Notes: a model not told the origin generated them from the letters alone. A stretch of DNA of 64,000 bases from Dyella tabacisoli (GCF_003350925.1 NZ_KZ857177.1:132689-196688); one strand, 5' to 3'. Counted from the first letter of the stretch, positions 1 to 8,550 are shown. Made by a program: numbers and translations.

Positions 1-160
1 GGGCCAGTTCCGTTCAAGCACACGCATCGCAGTGTACCGCGCATCTGTACGGCAACCGAGCCGGCGCGTCTAAACCAAATCGGCTGCCGCAAGTTGCCGC
101 TATGCGTCGGTCCTGGTAACGCCTTTGCGCCGCTAATGGTTGACGATGTCCCATCGGCGC
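1..160 (-). pseudogene. Degraded partial copy of the tgpA 3' region
   Basis: Two blocks of this stretch resemble the intact tgpA just to its right, in the same orientation and order. Bases about 5-40 match about 461-500 (shared core GTTCAAGC followed by CGCATCGC). Bases about 125-160 match about 665-700 (shared GGTTGACGATGTCCCATCG). In the intact gene the blocks lie about 80 bases further apart, so the copy has lost material between them. No long frame is open. I read it as the remnant of a tandem duplication or failed recombination. It may extend left of the window. Confidence 0.45.
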
Positions 161-250
161 CACCGTTCTGGAATCGATTATTTGGGTATCAGACAGATTG
201 CTCACGGAGCGCTGCCGTGGATCGGCTCCGCCCGCGCCGCTGCGAATGAG

Positions 251-2227
251 TCAGGTGGATGTGCGTCGTGGACGGAAATTCCTGGCGGCTTTTTGAAAGG
301 CTTTCAGCGGTTCAGTAGGAGGCTCGTCATGGGCGTAACGCAGGCTGAGATAGGCATCCATCAGCCTTTCGAGTTCGCGGCGCTGATGCGGCAGCGCCCT
401 GGCAGCTCGGCTCAGGTAGTGCTGCGGTCCTTCGCTAAGTCGGCGAATCACCTTGACGCGGGCGAGTTTCCGTTCAAGCGTGCGCATCGCCGTGGATAAC
501 GCGTCCTGGCGGCGTCGACGCCATAGGGCCCAGGCCAAGCCGACGGCCGCGAACAGCACGCAGGTCACCGTCAGTAGCAGGCTTAGTGTGGTCGTATCGG
601 TGTCGCGGATACCGAAGGGGACAAGTAATCCACGCTGGCGCAGTGCGTCGAAACCGATGATGCCTTCGTTCCACCAGTGGTTGACGATGTCCCATCGATT
701 GCGCAAGTTTTGTAGCCACTGATTGCGGTACCAGCTCGCTTGATCTCCGGTCGCGGCGGCCGCACCCAGGCTGACTCGTTCGGGTCGTACGGCTGCGGTG
801 GGATCCATGCGCACCCAACCTCGGCCAGCCAGCCAAACTTCACTCCATGCATGGGCATCGGATTGGCGTACCAATAGATAGTTGCCGAGTGAGTTCCAAT
901 AACCGCCCTGGTACCCGGTAACGATACGGGCAGGGATGCCGGCGGCGCGCATCAGTACGGTGAACGCCGATGCGTAGTGTTCGCAGAACCCTTCGCGCGT
1001 AGTGAACAGAAAGTCGTCCATCGCGTCGCGCCCTAACGGTGCGGGCGACAGCGTATAGCGGAAGTTATCGTTGTGAAACATCGTCAGCGCCTGCTGCACG
1101 ATGGCTGCGTCGTTCTTGCCGAATTGTTGCCGCCATTGAGCTGCCAGGGCGCGCGTACGCGGATTGAAGTCTGCGGGTAGTTGCAGGCCGCGTCGTTGCT
1201 CGCGGTCGTCCAGCTCTGCTTGCAAGCGATAGTGCAGGGCTGAACGCAGGGAGTAATTGAGCGCCTCGTTGACGGGCTTGTCGGCAATCAGCTCGCGATC
1301 GGCACTTAGCCTGGCCTGGGCAGGCGCGGCGAGCGGCACATCGAGTGCGGGCAGCACGCGTTGGTTGCTGGCCTCCAGGCTGATGCGGTAGGCGATCGAA
1401 TCGGCACTTTCGACGGTGGCGGGCGGGCGCGGGTCTCCCATGTAATCCCAGCGGCGACCGTCGTAGCGCCACATGACATAAGCACGGAAATAGCGTTGTG
1501 CGGGTGCTGGTTGTGCGTCATCGAAACTTACCCGCAACGCGGGTCGGTCGTCGGTAAGCAACTCGGCAAAGTCGCCGGGTGACATCTGCTCGCTGAGGCC
1601 GGTGCGTGCCTGCGGGGTCGGCGGCGTAGCCCACAGCGGCGAGTTCAGCCGCGGAACCAATACGAAGGCGAACAGCGTCAATGGCAGCGATGCCGCCAAC
1701 AATCCGAAGGCCGGCAGCAGTTCGCGCGGCATCGTAGTAGCCATGCGCGCAGGTTGTAGCGCGCGCAGGGCGGCTAATGCCGGCAGCAGGCCTAGTGCGA
1801 CCCCTGCGGTGACCAGCATGCTTTGATTGAACAGCAGTGCCGCCATCAAGGCGAAGCAGGCGAATGCCATGCTGACCTGTGCATCGCGCGGTGTTTCGGT
1901 CTCCAGCAGCTTGAGTACCAGCAGCCCCACCGCAAGCGCCGTGCCGGGCTCGCGGCCGAAGATGCTGTGGTACTGAAAAATCACCGCCATGGTCAGCAAG
2001 CCAAGCAAGGGCAGTTTGAGATAGGCCGGCGCGCGGCCTGGCCATCGTCGCCGTTGCCACCAGCGCAGGCCGAGTATCAGTGCCAGCGCACTACTCAGCC
2101 ATATAGGCAACTGCGGCATGTGCAGGGCCAGCACCACCGCCATGGTCAGGCAGATGAGATCGAATGCGCGGATATCGATAGTGGTCTCGCCAAGGCGTGA
2201 GCGACTGAGCATGCGTGGCCACTTCAT
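251..2227 (-). CDS. tgpA: Transglutaminase-like membrane protein TgpA (DUF3488 + transglutaminase core)
   Basis: A 658-residue inner-membrane protein. The N-terminal 200 residues hold about six hydrophobic segments (DUF3488 region). A transglutaminase-like domain follows, with Cys415 in EGFCEHYAS, His459 in SDAHAWSEV and Asp475 in RMDPTAAV, the expected catalytic triad. One further membrane helix lies near residues 555-575, then a basic cytoplasmic tail. Family members put the transglutaminase domain in the periplasm; the Pseudomonas aeruginosa homologue is essential, but its substrate is not established. The ATG at 2227 lies 10 bases after the DUF58 stop, so the gene is the last of a moxR-DUF58-tgpA operon, a widespread trio. 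Family assignment is certain; cellular role is not. Confidence 0.9.
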   Translation of the reverse strand: MKWPRMLSRSRLGETTIDIRAFDLICLTMAVVLALHMPQLPIWLSSALALILGLRWWQRRRWPGRAPAYLKLPLLGLLTMAVIFQYHSIFGREPGTALAVGLLVLKLLETETPRDAQVSMAFACFALMAALLFNQSMLVTAGVALGLLPALAALRALQPARMATTMPRELLPAFGLLAASLPLTLFAFVLVPRLNSPLWATPPTPQARTGLSEQMSPGDFAELLTDDRPALRVSFDDAQPAPAQRYFRAYVMWRYDGRRWDYMGDPRPPATVESADSIAYRISLEASNQRVLPALDVPLAAPAQARLSADRELIADKPVNEALNYSLRSALHYRLQAELDDREQRRGLQLPADFNPRTRALAAQWRQQFGKNDAAIVQQALTMFHNDNFRYTLSPAPLGRDAMDDFLFTTREGFCEHYASAFTVLMRAAGIPARIVTGYQGGYWNSLGNYLLVRQSDAHAWSEVWLAGRGWVRMDPTAAVRPERVSLGAAAATGDQASWYRNQWLQNLRNRWDIVNHWWNEGIIGFDALRQRGLLVPFGIRDTDTTTLSLLLTVTCVLFAAVGLAWALWRRRRQDALSTAMRTLERKLARVKVIRRLSEGPQHYLSRAARALPHQRRELERLMDAYLSLRYAHDEPPTEPLKAFQKAARNFRPRRTST

Positions 2228-2237
2228 ATGGACACAA

Positions 2238-3203
2238 TCATGGCAGTCGCGCCAATGCGTTCATGCAGCAGGTGTAATGCGCCTGCCCAATGCCGGAGGC
2301 GATCTCTTCCTCGGGCAGCCAAAGGCTGCTGCGCCGGCCTTTGGCCTCGGCTTCGCCGAGCCAGCGTGCCAGGCGGGCGATACGCGCTTCGTGATCCAGC
2401 GCAGACAGTTGGCGCCAATCCAGGCGCCACGCCTCATGGCCTTCCGGTTGTTCGAAATCCTTCACCAACAGGCTGTGATGACGGGCGCTGACCTTCCAGG
2501 CGATATGTCGCAATGGATCACCTGGACGATAGTCGCGTAGTGCCGCTAGATCTTCGCCGTGATGCAGGCGCCGGCGATGTAGGTCATCGGGGGGTTGTGA
2601 CGGTGGCGGGCCATGGGCTTCGGGTCGCGGCCACACTAGCGATGACTGTTGCGGATACAGCCAGCTCCAGGATCGAAACAGGCCGAGCGGCCAACTCGTC
2701 CATAACTTGATGCGCGGCAATGGTTGCCATCCGCGTTGTGTGGTGGCGAGCGAAAACACCACGCGCGTGCTGTCGCCGGGAGCGATCGCGAAAGCCTGGG
2801 TTTGGCCGTCCACCTCAAGGTAGACCGCTTGATGCATGCGTCCGGCACTTTGCATATGAAATTGCAGTGTCAGCGGCTGACCGGCGATAGCGTGGCCAGC
2901 TTGAATCGTGGTCAGGCGCAGGCCATCGAGGTTGCGAAAGGCGATCAGCATGCTTGCCGTGCTGGCGGCGCCGAGCAGGCAGGTGAGCAATAGCGCCGCG
3001 TTGTTGGCATAGTTCAGCGCACCCACCAGCATCACCGTCAGCAGTACAGTGAAGCCCAGGCCAAAGCCGGTCGGCACGATATAGATGCGGCGACGATGCA
3101 GCTCGATCGGCAGGCTTTCAGGGCGGCGATAGCGAGTGAGTGCAGGCAGCCGGCGTTCGGCCCAGGACTGCATGCGGCGGATAGCGTCCACGCCCAGGTC
3201 CAT
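2238..3203 (-). CDS. DUF58 domain protein of the MoxR-TgpA cluster
   Basis: A 321-residue protein with two hydrophobic segments near residues 35-85 (GFTVLLTVMLVGALNYANNA, then a second helix). A soluble DUF58 domain follows, carrying the signature GEDLAALRDYRPGDPLRHI and then WK near residue 225. The start is chosen at the ATG at 3203; a TTG one codon upstream is equally open. DUF58 proteins have a von Willebrand A-like fold and are almost always encoded next to a MoxR ATPase, which is thought to remodel them or their partners. Here moxR ends 13 bases before this start and tgpA begins 10 bases after the stop. The biochemical role is unknown. Confidence 0.88.
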   Translation of the reverse strand: MDLGVDAIRRMQSWAERRLPALTRYRRPESLPIELHRRRIYIVPTGFGLGFTVLLTVMLVGALNYANNAALLLTCLLGAASTASMLIAFRNLDGLRLTTIQAGHAIAGQPLTLQFHMQSAGRMHQAVYLEVDGQTQAFAIAPGDSTRVVFSLATTQRGWQPLPRIKLWTSWPLGLFRSWSWLYPQQSSLVWPRPEAHGPPPSQPPDDLHRRRLHHGEDLAALRDYRPGDPLRHIAWKVSARHHSLLVKDFEQPEGHEAWRLDWRQLSALDHEARIARLARWLGEAEAKGRRSSLWLPEEEIASGIGQAHYTCCMNALARLP

Positions 3204-3216
3204 CAACCGCCCCCCA

Positions 3217-4158
3217 TCAATCTACCGCGACCTCGGCTAACAGGTTGCGCGCTAGCGTGTCGCCGCTGGCGCCCCGTGCCGGCACCAGTCGGTGCGCAGC
3301 CAGTGGTACGAACAGCGCCTGGATGTCTTCCGGCAGCACATGAGTACGGTTGCTCAGTAGTGCCCACGCGCGCGCGGCGCCAAGTAGAGCCAGGCCGGCA
3401 CGAGGCGACAGGCCCACGCGGATATCGCCATGGCGACGGCTGGCAGCGAGCAGGGCTTGTAAGTAATCAAGCAGAGCCGAGCTCGCGGTGATGGTCTGTG
3501 CTTGTTGATGCAGCGCGGCCAGCCCGGCGCCGTCCAGTTGAGGGTGCAACTGCGCCAGTAGATCGCGGCGGTCGCTGCCGGTGAGCAGGGCGCGCTCGGC
3601 GGTGCTATCTGGGTAGTCCAGCGAAAGTCGCAGCATGAAGCGATCGAGCTGGGAATCGGGCAATGAAAACGTGCCGTTCAAGTCGAGCGGGTTTTGCGTG
3701 GCGACGACGAAGAACGGTTGCGATAGCACATGCGTCTGGCCATCGACGGTGACCTGGCCTTCGGCCATGGCCTCCAACAAGGCACTTTGTGTTTTCGGGG
3801 TGGCGCGATTGATTTCGTCGGCCAGCAGCAAGCCGGTAAAGATCGGGCCTGGGTGAAAACGGAACGTACCGGTCTCGCGCTCGTAGACACTGACTCCGAT
3901 AATGTCCGACGGCAGCAGATCGCTGGTGAATTGCACGCGCTGGAAATCCAACGCGAAACTGGCCGCCAGTGCATGCGCCAGAGTGGTTTTGCCCACGCCC
4001 GGTACATCTTCCAGAAGCAAATGACCGCCGGCGATCAGGCAGGTGAAGGCGAGCTTGATCTGGCGCGGCTTGCCAAGCAGCACGCGATTGACCTGCTCCA
4101 TCGCGGCGTGCAGGCGTGCATGTAGGGTTTCATCGCGGAGGGCAGTGATGGCGGACAT
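3217..4158 (-). CDS. MoxR-family AAA+ ATPase
   Basis: A 313-residue AAA+ ATPase. Walker A is GVGKTT at residues 54-59 and Walker B is LLADE at 111-115, followed by INRATPKTQSALLEAMAE, the diagnostic MoxR stretch. Sensor 1 is in ATQNP near residue 157, and a C-terminal lid domain follows. MoxR proteins act as chaperone-like ATPases in maturing partner proteins, commonly a DUF58 or VWA protein encoded alongside. First gene of the minus-strand trio with DUF58 and tgpA. The 148 bases upstream of its ATG separate it from the stop of yceF, so it could also be read from yceF-side transcription. No individual member of this subgroup is recognised well enough to give a symbol. Confidence 0.93.
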   Translation of the reverse strand: MSAITALRDETLHARLHAAMEQVNRVLLGKPRQIKLAFTCLIAGGHLLLEDVPGVGKTTLAHALAASFALDFQRVQFTSDLLPSDIIGVSVYERETGTFRFHPGPIFTGLLLADEINRATPKTQSALLEAMAEGQVTVDGQTHVLSQPFFVVATQNPLDLNGTFSLPDSQLDRFMLRLSLDYPDSTAERALLTGSDRRDLLAQLHPQLDGAGLAALHQQAQTITASSALLDYLQALLAASRRHGDIRVGLSPRAGLALLGAARAWALLSNRTHVLPEDIQALFVPLAAHRLVPARGASGDTLARNLLAEVAVD

Positions 4159-4306
4159 AGTGGGTGGTAGCCGTTGGTGGCGCAGTGAACGCTTTCCATG
4201 CGTGATGAGGTCAGTGTAGCGAGCGCCGCAGTGCGCTGGCGAGACGCCATTATCGTTGTGCCAGTTGCGCTACTGCCTCATTGTTTTTTGTGCCCCGTTC
4301 CCCGCT

Positions 4307-4906
4307 TCAGGGCAGTGCGATACCCACCTGTCGCAGCAGCCGCGCAAGGGCGATCAGCGGCAGGCCGATCAATGCACTGGGATCTTCGTTGTCGACGCGT
4401 TCGAACAAGCTGATGCCGAGCCCCTCGCACTTAAAGCTGCCGGCGCAATCGAGCGGTTGCTCGCGCTCGACATAACGGGCGATTTCATCGGCATCCAATG
4501 GACGAAAACGCACGCGCGTGTGGTCGACGTGGGTATGGCGTTGACCGTCGCGGGTGTCGAGCAAGCACAGCGCCGTATGGAAATGCACCTCGCGACCGGA
4601 GCTGGCGGCAAGTTGAGCGCGGGCGCGTTCGATCGAACCTGGTTTGTCCAGCATGTGGCCATCGAATTCGGCGACCTGATCGGAGCCGATGACCAATGCG
4701 TTGTGCTGACCTGCAGCTACCACCTCAGTTTTGGCGATGGCCAGGCGCAAGGCTCGCGCAGGCGGAGTTTCGCCTGGCAGCGGTGTTTCATCCGTGCCGG
4801 GTGCGTATTGTTCGAAGTCGGGCAGTAACCGGCGCAGCAGTTCAGCGCGATAAGGCGAGGTGGAGCCGAGGATCAGGCGTGGGGGAGTCGGGCTTGGAGT
4901 CGGCAT
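4307..4906 (-). CDS. yceF: Maf/YceF-type nucleotide pyrophosphatase (7-methyl-GTP pyrophosphatase)
   Basis: A 199-residue Maf-fold protein. The N-terminal substrate loop reads LILGSTSPYR (residues 11-20), the S-x-S-x-Y-R form typical of the YceF subgroup rather than the SPRR form of Maf/YhdE. The catalytic aspartate is Asp76 in VIGSDQV, and Lys59 and Lys88 lie where family lysines are expected. YceF hydrolyses m7GTP to m7GMP and is viewed as a house-cleaning enzyme against modified nucleotides. As in E. coli it lies divergently beside yceD-rpmF and the fab genes, which supports the subgroup call. It begins 3 bases after the stop of the small gene at 4910-5368, so the two are probably co-transcribed. 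Confidence 0.9.
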   Translation of the reverse strand: MPTPSPTPPRLILGSTSPYRAELLRRLLPDFEQYAPGTDETPLPGETPPARALRLAIAKTEVVAAGQHNALVIGSDQVAEFDGHMLDKPGSIERARAQLAASSGREVHFHTALCLLDTRDGQRHTHVDHTRVRFRPLDADEIARYVEREQPLDCAGSFKCEGLGISLFERVDNEDPSALIGLPLIALARLLRQVGIALP

Positions 4907-4909
4907 GGC

Positions 4910-5368
4910 CTAGGGTTCGCGTCGGATATGTTCGCGCACGGCGTTATCAAGCGCGTGTTGGGCTTGGTTCAGTCCGGTGAGCAAGGGTTGCAGGCGTTGG
5001 CGTGCCGCACTCATGGTTATAGCGGCCTCGTCCAGCTCTTGCTGGGTCGCGCGGGGGGCCTTGTCCCGAATCCAGATCCGCTGCTGTAGCAGGGAGCGCA
5101 GGCCAGCATCGATGGCGTGCCGCGCCTCCTGCTCGCCGGTCGTGGGCAGGTCTGGGTTGAGCGACATCACGGCATGCGCCTGCTGCAGTCCGGCGCGGCA
5201 GGTTTTCAGGTCGCTTTCCAGCCGATCGGCCAGTTCCAGCAGTTGTCGCACGCTGCCAGCCCGGCGATATGTGCGTTGACGGTAAAACAGGGTTAGGCTT
5301 GCCAGGGCTGCCAGTAAGATGAACAGTAGAGCCAGGCCGAGTGTCAGATGGGTATTCACGGAGGACAT
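4910..5368 (-). CDS. Uncharacterised membrane-anchored coiled-coil protein
   Basis: A 152-residue protein I do not recognise. Residues 8-28 form one hydrophobic helix (LTLGLALLFILLAALASLTLF), then a basic patch RQRTYRR, so a signal-anchor with the bulk in the cytoplasm is likely. The rest is rich in Leu, Ala, Gln, Glu and Arg with heptad-like spacing, suggesting helical coiled coil. There are no cysteines beyond one near residue 58 and no catalytic motif. It starts 128 bases from yceD on the opposite strand and stops 3 bases before yceF, so it is the first gene of a two-gene unit with yceF. High-GC codon use matches its neighbours. The open frame and close spacing make it a real gene. Confidence 0.65.
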   Translation of the reverse strand: MSSVNTHLTLGLALLFILLAALASLTLFYRQRTYRRAGSVRQLLELADRLESDLKTCRAGLQQAHAVMSLNPDLPTTGEQEARHAIDAGLRSLLQQRIWIRDKAPRATQQELDEAAITMSAARQRLQPLLTGLNQAQHALDNAVREHIRREP

Positions 5369-5458
5369 GTCGGCTCAAGGGCGTAGGGCGGCAGTCTGCC
5401 GCATGCGCTCGAATCAGGCAAAATACCAACCTTTGTGGCATGTGAAGGCCCGCGGTAG

Positions 5459-5487
5459 TTGACTTAAGGCGGCCACAAACCTAGAAT
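5459..5487 (+). promoter_or_regulatory. Sigma-70-type promoter of the yceD-rpmF-fab cluster
   Basis: The -35 box is TTGACT (5459-5464) and the -10 box is TAGAAT (5482-5487), with an ideal 17-base spacer. Predicted transcription start is near 5494, only about 3 bases before the yceD ATG at 5497. Confidence 0.7.
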
Positions 5488-5496
5488 TTCTCGATT

Positions 5497-6018
5497 ATGT
5501 CCGTGACACTGCCAGAGTCCGTGGACGCTTGGCGCATGGTTTCGGCGCAGCGTTCGTTCCAAGGGGTATTACCCATCACCACCTTCCAGCGATTGGGCGA
5601 GGTGTTGGCGGGTACCGATGGCACGGCTCAGTTCGAGTTGGATTTTGGCCGCGATGAGTTCGGTACGGCGTATCTTGACGTTCGCGTCCAGGTGCCGCTG
5701 ACGCTGATTTGCCAGCGTACGCTAGAGCCATTCGTGCTGCCGACAACGGTAGAGAGCCGTCTCGGGCTGATTAAGTCCGAGCGTGAGGAGTCGGCCTTGC
5801 CGCCGGGTTGCGAGCCTTTGCTGGTCGCCGAAGATGGCAGGTTGAATCTAGCGGATGTGATCGAAGACGAATTGCTGTTGGCGCTGCCGCTGATTCCGGT
5901 TAATCCGGACAGTACGTTGCCTGACGAAGTAGTGGGTCCTGGCCCGGAGGAAGAGCTCCCCAGCGAGGATCGTTCCGATAACCCGTTCGCGGTTTTGCGC
6001 GAACTCAAGAAACAATGA
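5497..6018 (+). CDS. yceD: YceD family protein (DUF177), 23S rRNA accumulation protein
   Basis: A 173-residue DUF177 protein. It has the family's N-terminal start MSVTLPESVDAWRM, the central LxCQRTLEP segment (one Cys where the family often has a CxnC pair), and the acidic stretch LADVIEDELLLALPLIPV followed by an acidic tail. E. coli YceD is linked to 23S rRNA accumulation, and the gene is almost always immediately upstream of rpmF, as here (18 bases). The ATG at 5497 is kept because the N-terminal segment is conserved in the family. The upstream promoter would leave almost no 5' leader, and no Shine-Dalgarno sequence is visible, so translation may be leaderless. Confidence 0.9.
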   Translation: MSVTLPESVDAWRMVSAQRSFQGVLPITTFQRLGEVLAGTDGTAQFELDFGRDEFGTAYLDVRVQVPLTLICQRTLEPFVLPTTVESRLGLIKSEREESALPPGCEPLLVAEDGRLNLADVIEDELLLALPLIPVNPDSTLPDEVVGPGPEEELPSEDRSDNPFAVLRELKKQ

Positions 6019-6036
6019 TTTAGCTGGAGACCCGCC

Positions 6037-6231
6037 ATGGCCGTTGCCAAGAGCCGCAAGACCCCGTCCACCCGCGGCATGCGTCGTTCGCACGATGCGT
6101 TGAAGACCGTGCAACTGTCCACCGACCCGACCAGTGGCGAGGTGCATCTGCGCCATCACGTCACCGCCGACGGTTACTACCGTGGCAAGAAAGTCATCGA
6201 AACCAAGACCTCGGTGGTCGAAGAAGATTAA
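6037..6231 (+). CDS. rpmF: 50S ribosomal protein L32
   Basis: A 64-residue basic protein beginning [21 protein letters not shown], the L32 signature. It has no cysteines, so it is the zinc-free form. L32 sits near the peptide exit side of the large subunit. A Shine-Dalgarno GGAGA lies 12 bases before the ATG. yceD-rpmF pairing is conserved across gammaproteobacteria. A strong hairpin terminator follows 25 bases after the stop, which would limit read-through into fabH. In many relatives plsX lies between rpmF and fabH; here it is absent. Confidence 0.97.
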   Translation: MAVAKSRKTPSTRGMRRSHDALKTVQLSTDPTSGEVHLRHHVTADGYYRGKKVIETKTSVVEED

Positions 6232-6256
6232 TCGTTCCCGTAAGGGATACGGTTCC

Positions 6257-6290
6257 GCAAAACGGCGCGGCAACGCGCCGTTTTGCGTTT
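6257..6290 (+). terminator. Rho-independent terminator after rpmF
   Basis: A perfect 13-bp stem (6257-6269 with 6274-6286) closes a GCAA tetraloop, followed by a short T run. It separates yceD-rpmF from fabH. Confidence 0.8.
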
Positions 6291-6387
6291 AAGCGTTCAT
6301 AGAACGTAACTTTGCAGCTTCGGCGAGAACGGCCATCAGGGGTGATGGGTGGTGCGTTTGCTTCGCCAACCCTCAGATGGATCGTTC

Positions 6388-7362
6388 ATGGCTCAGATTT
6401 ATGCCCGCATTACCGGCACTGGCAGTGCGCTCCCAGAGAAGGTGCTGACCAACGCTGACCTTGAGCAGTTTGTCGAGACCAGTGACGAATGGATTCGTAC
6501 CCGCACAGGCATCCGTCAGCGCCATGTTGTCGCTGAGGGCGAGACTACCGGCGATTTATCCTACCGGGCGGCGCAGATCGCGCTGGAGGCGGCCGGGGTA
6601 AAGGCTTCCGAGCTGGATCTGATTGTGCTCGGTACGACGACGCCCGACATCATTTTTCCGTCCACCGCGTGCCTGGTACAACACCGGCTTGGCGCCAACG
6701 GCTGCGCTGCGTTTGACGTCAATGCCGCTTGCTCGGGTTTCGTCTACGCGCTCGGTATCGCCGACAAATTCATTCGTAGCGGTCATTCGAAGAAAGTGCT
6801 GGTGATCGGTGCCGAGACCTTGACTCGCATGGTCGATTGGACCGAGCGCGAAACCTGCGTGCTGTTCGGCGATGGCGCCGGCGCAGTTGTCCTTGAGGCA
6901 TCCAGCGAGCCGGGCATCTATGCCACGTGCTTACACGCCGATGGGGCTTACAAAGATCTGCTGTACAACCCCGTGGGCGTGTCGGCGGGCTTCAACGATG
7001 AACCGAATCACGGTGTGCGCATCCATATGTCCGGCCGTGAAGTCTTCAAGGTCGCTGTAAAAACGCTGGACTCCCTGGTTGAAGAAACATTGCAGGCCGC
7101 CGGTATGGAGGCTTCGCAAATCGACTGGTTGATTCCCCATCAGGCGAATTTGCGCATCATCGAAGCCACCGCCAAGCGGCTGAACATGCCGATGGAGCAG
7201 GTGATCGTGACGGTGGACAAGCACGCGAATACATCGTCGGGTTCGGTGCCGCTGGCGTTGGATTATGCGGTGCGCTCGGGTAAGGTGCAGCGCGGTCAGA
7301 ACCTGTTGCTCGAAGCTTTCGGTGGCGGGTTTACCTGGGCTTCGGCGCTATTGCGCTATTGA
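6388..7362 (+). CDS. fabH: 3-oxoacyl-ACP synthase III (FabH)
   Basis: A 324-residue thiolase-fold enzyme that starts fatty-acid synthesis by condensing an acyl-CoA, usually acetyl-CoA, with malonyl-ACP. The triad is visible: Cys115 in VNAACSGFVYAL, His251 in IPHQANLRI and Asn281 in KHANTSSGS. The ATG at 6388 gives the usual length and N-terminus (MAQIYARITGTGS); the frame is open upstream to a GTG at 6349, but that extension has no family counterpart. First fab gene of the cluster. A hairpin about 50 bases after its stop may attenuate transcription into fabD. Confidence 0.96.
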   Translation: MAQIYARITGTGSALPEKVLTNADLEQFVETSDEWIRTRTGIRQRHVVAEGETTGDLSYRAAQIALEAAGVKASELDLIVLGTTTPDIIFPSTACLVQHRLGANGCAAFDVNAACSGFVYALGIADKFIRSGHSKKVLVIGAETLTRMVDWTERETCVLFGDGAGAVVLEASSEPGIYATCLHADGAYKDLLYNPVGVSAGFNDEPNHGVRIHMSGREVFKVAVKTLDSLVEETLQAAGMEASQIDWLIPHQANLRIIEATAKRLNMPMEQVIVTVDKHANTSSGSVPLALDYAVRSGKVQRGQNLLLEAFGGGFTWASALLRY

Positions 7363-7410
7363 GCCGAGATGGCAGAAAGTAGCCGAGCTTGCCCTTGGCA
7401 TGACATACAG

Positions 7411-7440
7411 GAAAGCCGTGCAAATGCGCGGCTTTCTTCG
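7411..7440 (+). terminator. Hairpin between fabH and fabD, probable partial terminator
   Basis: An 11-bp stem with one G-T pair (7411-7421 with 7426-7436) and an AAAT loop is followed by TTCGTTTG. The T run is short, so it may be leaky. The 223-base fabH-fabD spacer otherwise holds a direct repeat ACGGCTGCGT/ACGGCTGCGG near 7525-7545 and nothing else I recognise. Confidence 0.5.
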
Positions 7441-7585
7441 TTTGAAAGCAGGTGTGCGATGTCTCGTTCACCTGCATAAGAGCCTGTCTAAAGTCGCGTA
7501 ACAGCCGCCGATGGGTCCAATACGGCTGCGTACGGCTGCGGATGCTGGCACCATTCCCGCTTTAGCTTACGGAAATCTCGTCTCC

Positions 7586-8533
7586 ATGACTCAAGTCGCC
7601 GCATCGCTCGCTTTCGTTTTTCCGGGCCAGGGCTCGCAAGCCGTTGGCATGCTCGCCGAATTGGCCACGGTCCATACCGAGGTGAGGGCGGCTTTTGACG
7701 AGGCTTCGGCTGGCGCAGGCGCTGACCTGTGGACGCTTTCGCAGCAGGGTCCAGAGGTCGAGCTCAATGCGACACAAAACACCCAGCCAGCTTTGCTGGC
7801 GGCGAGCGTTGCCGTGTGGCGCGTATGGCGCAAACTCGGCGGTGCCATGCCCGCACAGTTTTCTGGCCACAGCCTGGGCGAATACAGCGCATTGGTTTGT
7901 GCCGACGCGTTGTCGTTGCATGATGCGGCGGCCCTGGTTGCCGAGCGTGGCCGCTTGATGCAGGCCGCCGTGCCCGCCGGTGTTGGTGCGATGGCGGCGA
8001 TACTTGGTGGCGACGATGCACAGATCGCACAGGTCTGTGCCGAGATGGCCCAGGGGCAAGTAGTGGCGCCTGCGAATTACAATTCACCGGGTCAGTTGGT
8101 GATTGCCGGTAACGCCGAGGCGGTGGATCGCACGCTGGCTCGCTTGGCCGAATTAGGCGTCAAGAAGGCCATCAAGCTGGCCGTGTCGGTGCCTTCGCAT
8201 TGTGCATTGATGCGCGATGCTGCCGAGCTTTTGGGCGAGCGCATGGCATCGATCGCCTGGCAGCAGCCGACTGTGCCGGTGGTGCAGAACGCCGAAGCCA
8301 AGGCTTACGGCAGCGTAGACGATATTCGCGCCGCATTGCAGCGCCAGTTGTATCTGCCGGTGCGTTGGACCGAATGTGTCCAGGCACTTGCCGCGGCCGG
8401 TGCCACCCGTGTCGCCGAGGCTGGCCCCGGCAAAGTGCTGACTGGCTTAATCAAGCGTATCGATAAGAGTGTCGAGGCGCGTGCCATCGGTACACCGGCA
8501 GAACTGGATGCAGTTCGTGCTGAATGGGTTTGA
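7586..8533 (+). CDS. fabD: Malonyl-CoA:ACP transacylase (FabD)
   Basis: A 315-residue acyltransferase that moves malonyl groups from CoA to ACP for elongation. FPGQGSQ is at residues 12-18, the nucleophile elbow GHSLG at 94-98 (Ser96), and the catalytic His205 in SVPSHCALM. The C-terminus keeps the family GPGKVLTGLIKRI. The ATG at 7586 matches the family N-terminus; the frame is open 25 codons upstream (ATG at 7511), but that stretch looks like spacer. It is followed by a short heptamer array and fabG. Confidence 0.96.
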   Translation: MTQVAASLAFVFPGQGSQAVGMLAELATVHTEVRAAFDEASAGAGADLWTLSQQGPEVELNATQNTQPALLAASVAVWRVWRKLGGAMPAQFSGHSLGEYSALVCADALSLHDAAALVAERGRLMQAAVPAGVGAMAAILGGDDAQIAQVCAEMAQGQVVAPANYNSPGQLVIAGNAEAVDRTLARLAELGVKKAIKLAVSVPSHCALMRDAAELLGERMASIAWQQPTVPVVQNAEAKAYGSVDDIRAALQRQLYLPVRWTECVQALAAAGATRVAEAGPGKVLTGLIKRIDKSVEARAIGTPAELDAVRAEWV

Positions 8534-8550
8534 CCCGCCGTACTCCCATC

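Noticed and set aside
6349-6387. Longer fabH from GTG at 6349
   Set aside because: The extra 13 residues have no match to the FabH N-terminus.
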